A stretch of 11,312 nt of DNA, from contig USOF01000018.1 of the NCBI GenBank assembly GCA_900556285.1, positions 1-11,312 of the forward strand, in the 5' to 3' direction. Of this stretch, positions 5,974 to 11,312 are shown one piece after another. Numbering within the stretch: position 1 is the first letter of the stretch; each line of letters opens with the position of its first letter. The notes under the pieces are model-generated. The model had not been told where the DNA came from. It saw only the letters and a program-made list of their open reading frames with translations, and did no database searches. The DNA comes from an uncultured Collinsella sp. (GTDB lineage: Bacteria > Actinomycetota > Coriobacteriia > Coriobacteriales > Coriobacteriaceae). The translations under genes and the position numbers were made by a program.

Positions 5974-7726
5974 GGTCTAGATATCCTCTCACGTCTGCTT
6001 CGTAGTCCTCGATTATCTGCGGTCCCGCCGCGCCGAATTCAATAACGGTGTCGCCCACGAGGTCAAAGAGCGCTTCGTTGATGTTGTCGACAAGCATGTC
6101 TTCGCTCTGGCCCGACCTCTCCACAGCCGATGCTGCCTGCGCCGCGTTCTGCTCGAGCAACGCACGAAGATAGTCTTCTGCGGCGTGGGCGAGTGCGGAT
6201 GCGGTGCCGGCGGACATGGGCGTTGCGGGTGTGGGCTCGGGCGCGAGGAGCGGGGCCACGACACCAAACTGCTCGGTGGAGATGGTCGGCTCGTCAGCCT
6301 CATTCTGCTGCGTGGACGCTGCGGCCGGTTCGGCAATCATGTTTGCCGCGGGTTCGGCTTCCGGTTGCCCAGAATCTGCTTCCGCGGCTTCCGTAAGCGC
6401 ATCGTCCTCGCGCTCCTCGTCGATCAAAAGCGCTTCGCGCGTTTGTGCGGCAGCGCTCCGAATGTGCCCCAGCTGGCTCAAATCGATATCGATCTTGACG
6501 GGCTGATGTGCGGCGTCCCACGAAAGCCATGCCACAATCTCGTCATCGATAATCTTGGCCAGATATTTGGGGACCTTTTCTTCCTTAAGGGGATGGGCGG
6601 GGTCCAGCGCCAGGCGCAAGCGTTGGTCGCAGGCGCGCATCATTTCACCGAGCTTGCTGCTCTTTTGCCTACTACCGTGGATACGCATGCATTCCCAAAA
6701 GCCGTTTTGGCAACGGTAGATATGGATAGGATCCAGGCGGTATTCGCAGTCCTCGTGGCGCTCGGGCGCAAAGAATACGGCCGAGGCAAACATGGTGTAG
6801 GGCATGGCCGTCTCCTCCCCAAATAAACTCGCCACGATGCCGGTCTTTCGGTGCGTGTCATAGTAGCGCGCCATGCGGACATACACGGCGCAGGCCACGT
6901 GGCGCAGATCGCGGTGGTGGCTGCGGTCGAGCCGCGAGCTACTTAGGTTGTACGTGGAGAGGGCGTTGATGGCGGCCATGAGTCGCTCCTCGCGCACCTC
7001 ATCGGGCGGAAGGGGGAGCGTGGGCTCGGAGGTTTTGCGACGCTTAGGGGTCTGGCCGGACGGTGCCGGTGCCGGTACAAGGTCTCGTGCCGCGCGCCGC
7101 AGTTCGATAAGGGCGTTATCGAACATGACGGTTTTAGAGTCGCGAAGCAGCTTGGGGTCGAGCCCGTGGAACACGGCGTAATCTTGCAGCCACACGCGCG
7201 CAAACCGGTCGATGCCGGGCTCGAAGGCGCGATAGACATCCCAAAAAGCCTTGATCTTGTTAAAACCATCGAGTGGATTATCTACGCCAATGCCGCAGAT
7301 CAGCTCATAAAGATACAGAAAGGCAAAGGACGTAGACGTTTCCTCGACGGTTCCGCGGCGCACTTGGGCACGCCAGGTAAAGTAGCCGCGCAGTTGCCGG
7401 TCGCTCATGGCGTTGTAGGTGGGAAAGTACGACTTAAAGGTGCCGTTGTAGGGACAGTCGTCCTCAAAGTCGGCCATCAGCAGGCCCTGGCGGTAAAAAA
7501 GCTCGGCTTCCGAAAGCCAGCGGCCCGTACCGCCCTTGGGGTCATCCTGCCAGCGCGATATCTCGCGCATTTTACGGTACTGGTCGGGGAGGAAATTCTG
7601 CATCTGTCGGCCGGTTTTGAGAATCGGCTCGTCTGCGTAGATTTCGTTTGAGAAGCGGGCGGACTGATGGGTCCGGGCCTCGGCCATAATGCGCTCGATG
7701 AGCATCTTGATGTCCTGGTCGGTCAC
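5966..7726 (-). CDS. TerB-N / TerB-C domain protein heading the ATPase-helicase operon
   Basis: The 586-residue product begins at a GTG with a strong GAGGAGG ribosome site. Its N-terminal part (about 1-215) shows TerB-N features: LPDQYRKMREISRWQ (46-60), FYRQGLLMADFEDD (77-90), SYFPTYNAMSDRQLRGYFTWR (99-119) and FAFLYLYELICGIGV (134-148). A Pro/Lys-rich linker (about 216-245) follows, then a helical middle region (about 250-430) and an acidic Ala/Glu-rich linker (about 435-505). The C-terminus has YLRALLEQ (519-526) and VDNINEALFDLVGDTVIEF (546-564), the TerB-C signature. TerB-N and TerB-C domains frame proteins of tellurite-resistance-type stress systems and occur next to ATPases and superfamily-2 helicases in predicted DNA-processing modules. 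No enzyme motif is visible, so a scaffold or sensor role is likely. It is the first gene of the triad, and a LexA-type operator lies upstream. Confidence 0.87.
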   Translation of the reverse strand: MTDQDIKMLIERIMAEARTHQSARFSNEIYADEPILKTGRQMQNFLPDQYRKMREISRWQDDPKGGTGRWLSEAELFYRQGLLMADFEDDCPYNGTFKSYFPTYNAMSDRQLRGYFTWRAQVRRGTVEETSTSFAFLYLYELICGIGVDNPLDGFNKIKAFWDVYRAFEPGIDRFARVWLQDYAVFHGLDPKLLRDSKTVMFDNALIELRRAARDLVPAPAPSGQTPKRRKTSEPTLPLPPDEVREERLMAAINALSTYNLSSSRLDRSHHRDLRHVACAVYVRMARYYDTHRKTGIVASLFGEETAMPYTMFASAVFFAPERHEDCEYRLDPIHIYRCQNGFWECMRIHGSRQKSSKLGEMMRACDQRLRLALDPAHPLKEEKVPKYLAKIIDDEIVAWLSWDAAHQPVKIDIDLSQLGHIRSAAAQTREALLIDEEREDDALTEAAEADSGQPEAEPAANMIAEPAAASTQQNEADEPTISTEQFGVVAPLLAPEPTPATPMSAGTASALAHAAEDYLRALLEQNAAQAASAVERSGQSEDMLVDNINEALFDLVGDTVIEFGAAGPQIIEDYEADVRGYLDHE

Positions 7727-7762
7727 CGCTCCTCCTCTCGAACGCAGCTACGGTGACCTCAT

Positions 7763-7791
7763 ATCATAGCACAGCATCAAACAGATGTTCG
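7763..7791 (-). promoter_or_regulatory. Predicted promoter of the TerB operon
   Basis: On the minus strand TATGAT (7768-7763) is a good -10 box. With 17-base spacing the -35 would be CGAACA (7791-7786), which matches only the ACA end of TTGACA. The -35 lies inside the LexA-like palindrome, as expected of a repressed promoter. The start of transcription would be near 7756, giving a leader of about 30 bases. Confidence 0.5.
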
Positions 7792-7792
7792 A
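7777..7792 (-). promoter_or_regulatory. LexA (SOS) operator, near-perfect actinobacterial/Bacillus type
   Basis: The minus strand reads TCGAAC-ATCT-GTTTGA. The actinobacterial SOS box is TCGAAC-N4-GTTCGA, and the site differs at one base (C to T in the right arm). It also fits the Bacillus form CGAAC-N4-GTTYG. It sits eight bases upstream of the -10 and covers the -35 region of the predicted TerB-operon promoter, a standard position for repression by LexA. It is about 50 bases upstream of the GTG. The match is seen directly; LexA binding is inferred. Confidence 0.7.
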
Positions 7793-7813
7793 GATACCGC
7801 TGCGTTGATAGAT

Positions 7814-8530
7814 TTAGAACAGGAGGGCGTAGATGACGGCGATGACGACGGAGGGAAGCATATTGGCCGTGCGGAAGGTCTGAGGACGGATGAGGTTGAC
7901 GCCGACGCAGAAGATGAGCATGGAGCCTACGAGTGAGAGGCTGTCGAGGGCAGCTGTGGTCATGATGGGGGAGAGCGCGCCGGCAAACAACGTGATCGTC
8001 CCCTGGAACACGGCGACGGGCAGGGCGGAGAAGATACAGCCGCGGCCAAGCGAGGCCGTCATGGTGCAGACGATGATGCAGTCCAGTGCGCCCTTGAGGG
8101 CAAGCGTTGACCAGTCGCCGAGCAGGCCGTCCTGGATTGATCCCACAATGGCCATGGCGCCGATGCACACGGTGAGTGAAGTCGAGACAAAAGCGTTGGT
8201 GAACTCGTTATCGCCTTCACTGCCAGTCTTGCGCTTGAGCCATTCGCCAAGGTTCTCGATGGCGGCCTCCAAGTTGATGGCCTCGCCGATGAGCGAACCG
8301 AGCGCAAATGAGACGATGAGCATGGTGGTACCGGTGGTCGCTAGCGCCTTTCCATCGATGATGAGCATCTTTTGCATGGTGCCGCCCAGGCCGATAAACA
8401 GGACGCACAGCCCCGATGCTTTCATGAGCGTGTCTTGGATGCGCGGTGTAATGAAGCGGCCGCCCGCTAATCCCAAAAGACCGCCTGCAATCAAAAGCGC
8501 GACGTTGATGATCGTTCCCAAACCCGGCAT
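7814..8530 (-). CDS. DUF554 family integral membrane protein
   Basis: The 238-residue product matches the DUF554 (YdfK-like) membrane family. It has GLGTIINVALLIAGGLLGL (3-21), then RIQDTLMKASGLCVLFIGLGG (30-50), a glycine-rich segment MLIVSFALGSLIGEAINLE (70-88), the amphipathic helix LGEWLKRK (94-101), and then FVSTSLTVCIGAMAIVGSIQDGL (114-136), typical of the family. About seven membrane segments are predicted by eye, ending with VVIAVIYALLF. The start chosen is the ATG at 8530, preceded by GGGAGGAT; a frame reaching back to 8587 lacks a ribosome site. The function of the family is not established; a transport role is often assumed. It stands alone, 87 bases downstream of nothing on its own strand except the surface operon, and its stop is 87 bases from the TerB start. 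Confidence 0.85.
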   Translation of the reverse strand: MPGLGTIINVALLIAGGLLGLAGGRFITPRIQDTLMKASGLCVLFIGLGGTMQKMLIIDGKALATTGTTMLIVSFALGSLIGEAINLEAAIENLGEWLKRKTGSEGDNEFTNAFVSTSLTVCIGAMAIVGSIQDGLLGDWSTLALKGALDCIIVCTMTASLGRGCIFSALPVAVFQGTITLFAGALSPIMTTAALDSLSLVGSMLIFCVGVNLIRPQTFRTANMLPSVVIAVIYALLF

Positions 8531-8547
8531 GGATCCTCCCGTATTGA

Positions 8548-8560
8548 TGCCACCTTGGCA
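8548..8560. promoter_or_regulatory. Small palindrome in the DUF554 leader
   Basis: TGCCA-CCT-TGGCA is an exact 5-bp inverted repeat 18 bases upstream of the DUF554 start. It could be an operator half-site pair or an RNA hairpin next to the ribosome site. It is short and may be chance. Confidence 0.2.
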
Positions 8561-8592
8561 ATCGTAGCAGAATAGAACGCAGGGCATATTGC

Positions 8593-8628
8593 GACTTGTC
8601 TAATACGTTATATGAGTGGTATTAAGTC
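8593..8628. repeat. Imperfect inverted repeat in the 118-base gap before DUF554
   Basis: TAATAC (8601-8606) and GTATTA (8619-8624) pair, and GACT (8593-8596) can pair with AGTC (8625-8628), leaving a four-base bulge. The AT-rich hairpin lies between the end of the 476-residue exported-protein gene and the DUF554 gene. No T-tract follows it, so an operator or a weak transcription stop is possible. Nothing else clear is seen in this gap. Confidence 0.3.
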
Positions 8629-8648
8629 TGGCGTACAGCGGTTAAGCC

Positions 8649-10079
8649 TTAGGTTGTCGTCGGAACGTAGGGATAGTATTCAAAGCGTAGCGTCATCAGC
8701 CGTTGTGGGGACTCGATGCCCGCGGCGATGATATCGGCATCTCGGGCGCGGTCAAACCCTTCAAGTTCAATCTGGTACGAGACATCTTCCATAATGTCCA
8801 GACGTCGCCAGGCCAGGAGCGTGTCGCTATCGAATTCCAAGGTTTTGCTTCCATCTGGGGCAACGGCGTATAGGCGCAGCTTGGCAGTGGTTGCAGGGTC
8901 GACGATCGTGATCTTCTTGATTTCGTTCCGAGTATTCTTGGCGCCTAACAAGGTGAGCAATGTTGGTGCTACGATTTCGCCCGATGGCAAAAAGACGACC
9001 TCGACGGATTCGGGAAATGCGATGATGGCCGACTTGCGGACGGGCTGATTGGCGGCGGCAACTTCAATGTTTGCAGCATCGATGACCTCTGTGTGGTCGA
9101 GGGCGGCAAGCACGCAGCAGTTACCTTCATCGATCTCCTGAGGATCAGCAAGCCCCAGACTGTCCGCGAGCTCGGGATCGTTTGGATCGGCAGCGGGCTC
9201 ATTCGGTGCTTCGAAAGAAGCTGGGACGCTGTTTGTCGGCGACGGTGTGTCGCCCGCACCTGCTTCTTTGTCCGTGCTCCCTTCTTGTATGGTTGCGTTG
9301 ATGGGTTCGTCGTTTGAGGGGAGCGTCTTGGCGTTAAGCGCAGAGGGGAGAATTCCGACGGCTCCGGATCCGTTCCACTCCATCTCGAGAAGCGCCGGGT
9401 CGGCAAGAATGCGTTGCCTGCTTTGCGCGTGGCTATCGACTTCAATAGGGCCTGCCTCTGTCCCTCGTGTAAGGCTGAGTGATCCGGCTGGCTTCTCGAA
9501 ATGAGCGTCTGTGTCTTTGGTGCTGACGGCGTAGAACAGCAGGGATGCTTCTCCCGCCGCGATGGCATCGGTGCCGGCTTTGGTCAGCCGCAACGATGCC
9601 GTGAATGAGAGGGTGGGCTGCGTGTCGTCTGCATTCGCGGCGGCGCAGCCCAGACATATACCGCCTCCTTTCTCGAATAACGCACCGTCGAAGGCGACCT
9701 TCGCTCCGTTCGCCGAGTCATCGACCGAAGCGATGTCGATGCGTAGCTCCAAATCGCAAGGGTCGTCATCCGCATCAAGCACAACTGAGCGCCATGTGCA
9801 GACAGCGCACCCCGCCTGGGAGCCGTTTGCCTTGTTCGAACGATTGATATCCACGACTATCGAGCCATCCGTATTACGACGAAGGCATCCCGAGGTTGAG
9901 ATTGCTGCCTGTGCGATCGAGAAACGCTTGCACGCAATGGCGCTCGACGGATTTGGTGCGGAGCTTAGGACTGATGGTAAGGAGCCTGCCATGACGGGAG
10001 TCGCCCAAGCGGCGACAGGCGTTCCGGTTGCGAGCGCGCCGCAGAGTGCGACGACGGGCAAAAGGTTCTTCGATGCCAT
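8649..10079 (-). CDS. Exported protein of unknown function with CxxC motifs and a WxL-operon-like C-terminal domain
   Basis: The 476-residue product is not recognised as a named family. A signal peptide is clear: positive start MASK, hydrophobic core to about residue 20, and likely cleavage after AWA (24-26). The mature part has CAVC (91-94), C108 and CLGC (142-145), likely disulfides or metal ligands; CC at 321-322 is a third cysteine site. A Pro/Asp/Glu-rich linker (about 265-320) leads to a C-terminal beta-rich domain (about 345-472). That domain's opening (FPESVEVVFLPSGEIVAPT, 355-373) resembles VPTVIPFVAKADGTLQGPS of the exported protein two genes upstream. No sortase motif or membrane tail is seen, so it is secreted or held by a partner. 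The ATG follows AAGGAG at good spacing and lies 18 bases after the preceding gene. Last gene of its operon. Confidence 0.75.
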   Translation of the reverse strand: MASKNLLPVVALCGALATGTPVAAWATPVMAGSLPSVLSSAPNPSSAIACKRFSIAQAAISTSGCLRRNTDGSIVVDINRSNKANGSQAGCAVCTWRSVVLDADDDPCDLELRIDIASVDDSANGAKVAFDGALFEKGGGICLGCAAANADDTQPTLSFTASLRLTKAGTDAIAAGEASLLFYAVSTKDTDAHFEKPAGSLSLTRGTEAGPIEVDSHAQSRQRILADPALLEMEWNGSGAVGILPSALNAKTLPSNDEPINATIQEGSTDKEAGAGDTPSPTNSVPASFEAPNEPAADPNDPELADSLGLADPQEIDEGNCCVLAALDHTEVIDAANIEVAAANQPVRKSAIIAFPESVEVVFLPSGEIVAPTLLTLLGAKNTRNEIKKITIVDPATTAKLRLYAVAPDGSKTLEFDSDTLLAWRRLDIMEDVSYQIELEGFDRARDADIIAAGIESPQRLMTLRFEYYPYVPTTT

Positions 10080-10097
10080 GGGGTCTCCTTAGCTAAT

Positions 10098-10379
10098 TTA
10101 GTGCGGCCTGTCCGTGTTTCGTTTCTGGCTGCGTTTGATGTGCAGACCGAGGCCGGCGGTTCCCGCGCCTGCTGCCGTGGCGCCTGCTGCCAAGAGCCAT
10201 CGTCTGTCGTCTGTCTGTGCCAACGGTTCCTCGCGGTTGCCGCGGTCGAGCTCCGAGAGGTCGACCGTCACTTGCGTGGCGGCCTGCGCCTGTTCTTGCT
10301 GGGCAAAGGCCATGGCTGGCGCAAACGCTAGGATACTGACGGCGGCGGCCAGGGCGACGGCCTTATGCCGTGTGCGCAC
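10098..10379 (-). CDS. Small exported protein with a degenerate sortase-type tail
   Basis: The 93-residue product, counted from the GTG at 10379, has a signal peptide (RTRHK, then a hydrophobic run to AMAFA), a short acidic middle (TVDLSELDRGNREEP), then PLAQTDD, a hydrophobic Ala/Gly segment WLLAAGATAAGAGTAGLGL and the basic end HIKRSQKRN. This is the layout of an LPxTG sorting signal (motif, membrane segment, basic tail), but the motif reads LAQTD where LPQTG would be usual. It may be anchored by a divergent sortase or simply remain a single-pass membrane protein. A TTG at 10409 gives ten more residues and is the alternative start; the GTG gives a more normal signal peptide but no strong ribosome site. 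The gene overlaps the end of the upstream WxL-like gene, indicating coupling. Small LPxTG proteins of this kind accompany WxL proteins in Firmicutes. Confidence 0.68.
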   Translation of the reverse strand: MRTRHKAVALAAAVSILAFAPAMAFAQQEQAQAATQVTVDLSELDRGNREEPLAQTDDRRWLLAAGATAAGAGTAGLGLHIKRSQKRNTDRPH

Positions 10380-10956
10380 CGGGCTCGACCGTCCAGGTGA
10401 TCGTTGCAACCTGATCGCCTTCGCCGGTTACGTGGAAGATGTCGCGCGTGACGCGGGCGACGTTTCCGCTTGTCTTGAGCTTAATTTTGTCCGTGCCGCC
10501 GGCAATGCCCTGGTAGCCCATGTCGAAGGCTGCATTCTTGGAAAGATCGAGGCCCGTCCCCTGCATTGCGGCGCTGGCGTTCTGGAGTGCGCCGTCGGGG
10601 CCGACCTTAAAGTCGATGGAGTTCTGCGCGGTTCCGGCCTTGGCGTCGGCGGCAATGGTCCAGGTGTTCATGGCGTCGATCTTCATGTTGGTGACATGGA
10701 TGCCGTAGGCCGAATGATTGTCGATGGTGGTCGCGTCTTCTGAGGGGCCCTGAAGCGTGCCGTCGGCCTTGGCGACGAAGGGAATAACCGTCGGAACTTT
10801 GAACTCAACGTTGTCGATCTCGGTCCTGACCATTACTTTCGTGGTTCCAGCGCGCCCGGCTGCCATAGCTGGCGTCGGGGCGGCGCCCATTGCGAGCGCG
10901 AGCCCTGCGCCCACGACGAGCGCTCTGGCTCCGTTCATGTTCCTGGTGATGTCCAT
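10363..10956 (-). CDS. Exported WxL-like surface protein
   Basis: The 197-residue product has a signal peptide (RN, then a hydrophobic core, cleavage near AMAAG at 30-34). The mature part opens with VMVRTEIDNVEFKVPTVIPF (41-60) and reads as a beta-sandwich. Two tryptophan motifs, W99-T100-I101 and W188-T189-V190 (in ATITWTVEPG), resemble the paired W-x-L motifs of WxL domains, the second near the C-terminus as is typical. WxL proteins bind the cell wall non-covalently in Firmicutes. The Leu is replaced by Ile and Val here, so the call is a resemblance, not a proven membership. The ATG has AAAGGA at about seven bases. Before it lies a 90-base gap containing a 6-bp GC hairpin (10977-10993) but no T-tract. 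Its end overlaps the small exported gene. Confidence 0.7.
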   Translation of the reverse strand: MDITRNMNGARALVVGAGLALAMGAAPTPAMAAGRAGTTKVMVRTEIDNVEFKVPTVIPFVAKADGTLQGPSEDATTIDNHSAYGIHVTNMKIDAMNTWTIAADAKAGTAQNSIDFKVGPDGALQNASAAMQGTGLDLSKNAAFDMGYQGIAGGTDKIKLKTSGNVARVTRDIFHVTGEGDQVATITWTVEPGAHTA

Positions 10957-11046
10957 GGTCGTTCCTTTCTATTCGCCGCGGGCCGTCCCCGCGATGATTG
11001 GACGAATGCTGATGAATTGCATGCGGTGCCGCGTCGGCCGGAAAAG

Positions 11047-11271
11047 CTAGTTCTCGGTTTGCTCAACCCGTACCTTGACTCGTGTCGGATTGCCGTGGCT
11101 GTCAAGGGTCTTGGCATCGAGTGCCTGAATCTCGATGTACGCCTCGCCTTCTTTGATGTTGCCGGCGGGGCACGTCTCGATTGTCTTGCCGGTCTCGACC
11201 ACACCGGATTCGTACATGGTCTCGTCGTTTTGGATGACGCGGAATCGCTGGGGAAATTTATTGTCTTGGAC
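11047..11271 (-). CDS. Exported-operon protein of unknown function (5' truncated at contig end)
   Basis: The genuine coding part runs from the contig edge to the TAG at 11049-11047 and gives 74 residues (VQDNKFPQRFRVIQNDETMY onward, ending VKVRVEQTEN). It reads as a beta-rich domain with YESGVVETGKTIE and GEAYIEIQALD. It is not recognised. It is followed after about 90 bases by the WxL-like gene on the same strand, so it probably opens or continues the same operon. An apparent ATG at 11286 and the residues MYKRQ that follow come from adapter bases and are not part of the protein. The true N-terminus is missing. Confidence 0.7.
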   Translation of the reverse strand, partial: VQDNKFPQRFRVIQNDETMYESGVVETGKTIETCPAGNIKEGEAYIEIQALDAKTLDSHGNPTRVKVRVEQTEN

Positions 11272-11312
11272 CTGTCTCTTATACACATCTCCGAGCCCAC
11301 GAGACTCCTGAG
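11272..11312. other. Illumina Nextera adapter contamination at the contig end
   Basis: 11272-11290 is exactly CTGTCTCTTATACACATCT, the Tn5 mosaic end used by Nextera. 11291-11305, CCGAGCCCACGAGAC, is the rest of the i7-side adapter. 11306-11312, TCCTGAG, matches the first seven bases of the Nextera i7 index N704. This is read-through into the library adapter, not genomic DNA. Confidence 0.97.

Noticed and set aside
2117..7726. A complete BREX locus
   Set aside because: Only BrxD-like and BrxHI-like genes are present; no pglX methylase, pglZ, brxC/pglY or brxA/B homologue is seen in the window.
7741..7806. Inverted repeat AACGCAGC / GCTGCGTT flanking the TerB promoter
   Set aside because: Only 8 bp with a 50-base loop, which is expected by chance at this length; noted but not called.
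7890..8567. Plus-strand open frame of 225 codons opposite DUF554
   Set aside because: Mirrors the hydrophobic codons of the DUF554 gene; no own ribosome site or family features.
9562..10092. Plus-strand open frame of 176 codons opposite the large exported protein
   Set aside because: Antisense to a gene with a clear signal peptide and strong ribosome site; low-complexity product.
11047..11286. A complete small protein starting MYKRQ
   Set aside because: The start codon and first five residues are encoded by adapter bases; the real gene is truncated at 11271.
11272..11290. Tn5/IS50 mosaic end as a real transposon end
   Set aside because: It is followed directly by Illumina i7 adapter and index bases at the contig edge, so it is library DNA.
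1..11312. tRNA, rRNA, CRISPR arrays or insertion sequences
   Set aside because: No cloverleaf, ribosomal RNA, regularly spaced repeat or transposase pattern was seen on either strand.

Overview
The window looks like the end of a short-read assembly contig from a high-GC Gram-positive actinobacterium. It most resembles a gut coriobacterium such as Collinsella, but this is inferred from base composition, strong AAGGAGG-type ribosome sites, GTG starts, an actinobacterial/Bacillus-type LexA box and the style of the exported proteins; no marker gene settles it. The last 41 bases (11272-11312) are Illumina Nextera adapter, not genome.

Layout. (1) 3-2099, plus strand: a 5'-truncated Elp3-type tRNA-modifying radical SAM enzyme. 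An in-frame TAA (846-848) splits it from its C-terminal GNAT acetyltransferase part (849-1223). A membrane-anchored spermidine-synthase-like protein (1224-2099) follows with no gap. (2) 2117-7726, minus strand: three genes read from right to left. They encode a TerB-N/TerB-C protein (5966-7726), a BrxD/DUF2791-like P-loop ATPase (4678-5973) and a large Lhr/BrxHI-like superfamily-2 helicase (2117-4561). A near-perfect LexA (SOS) operator lies over the predicted promoter of the first gene, so the module is probably induced by DNA damage. A 12-bp perfect hairpin at the ATPase stop codon separates the ATPase and helicase genes. (3) 7814-8530, minus strand: a DUF554 integral membrane protein. (4) 8649-11271, minus strand: a probable operon of four exported or surface proteins, read from right to left. 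The first is truncated at the contig end, the second has two WxL-like W-T-[I/V] motifs, the third is a very small protein with a degenerate sortase-type tail, and the fourth is a 476-residue exported protein with CxxC motifs.

Function. The most notable system is the TerB - ATPase - helicase triad under LexA-type control. Such ATPase/helicase pairs are known from BREX phage-defence loci, but no BREX methylase, PglZ phosphatase or BrxC is present here, so it looks like a stand-alone DNA-processing or defence module. The second cluster resembles, in miniature, the WxL surface-complex operons of Firmicutes (WxL protein plus small LPxTG protein). No RNA genes, CRISPR arrays or insertion sequences were seen.
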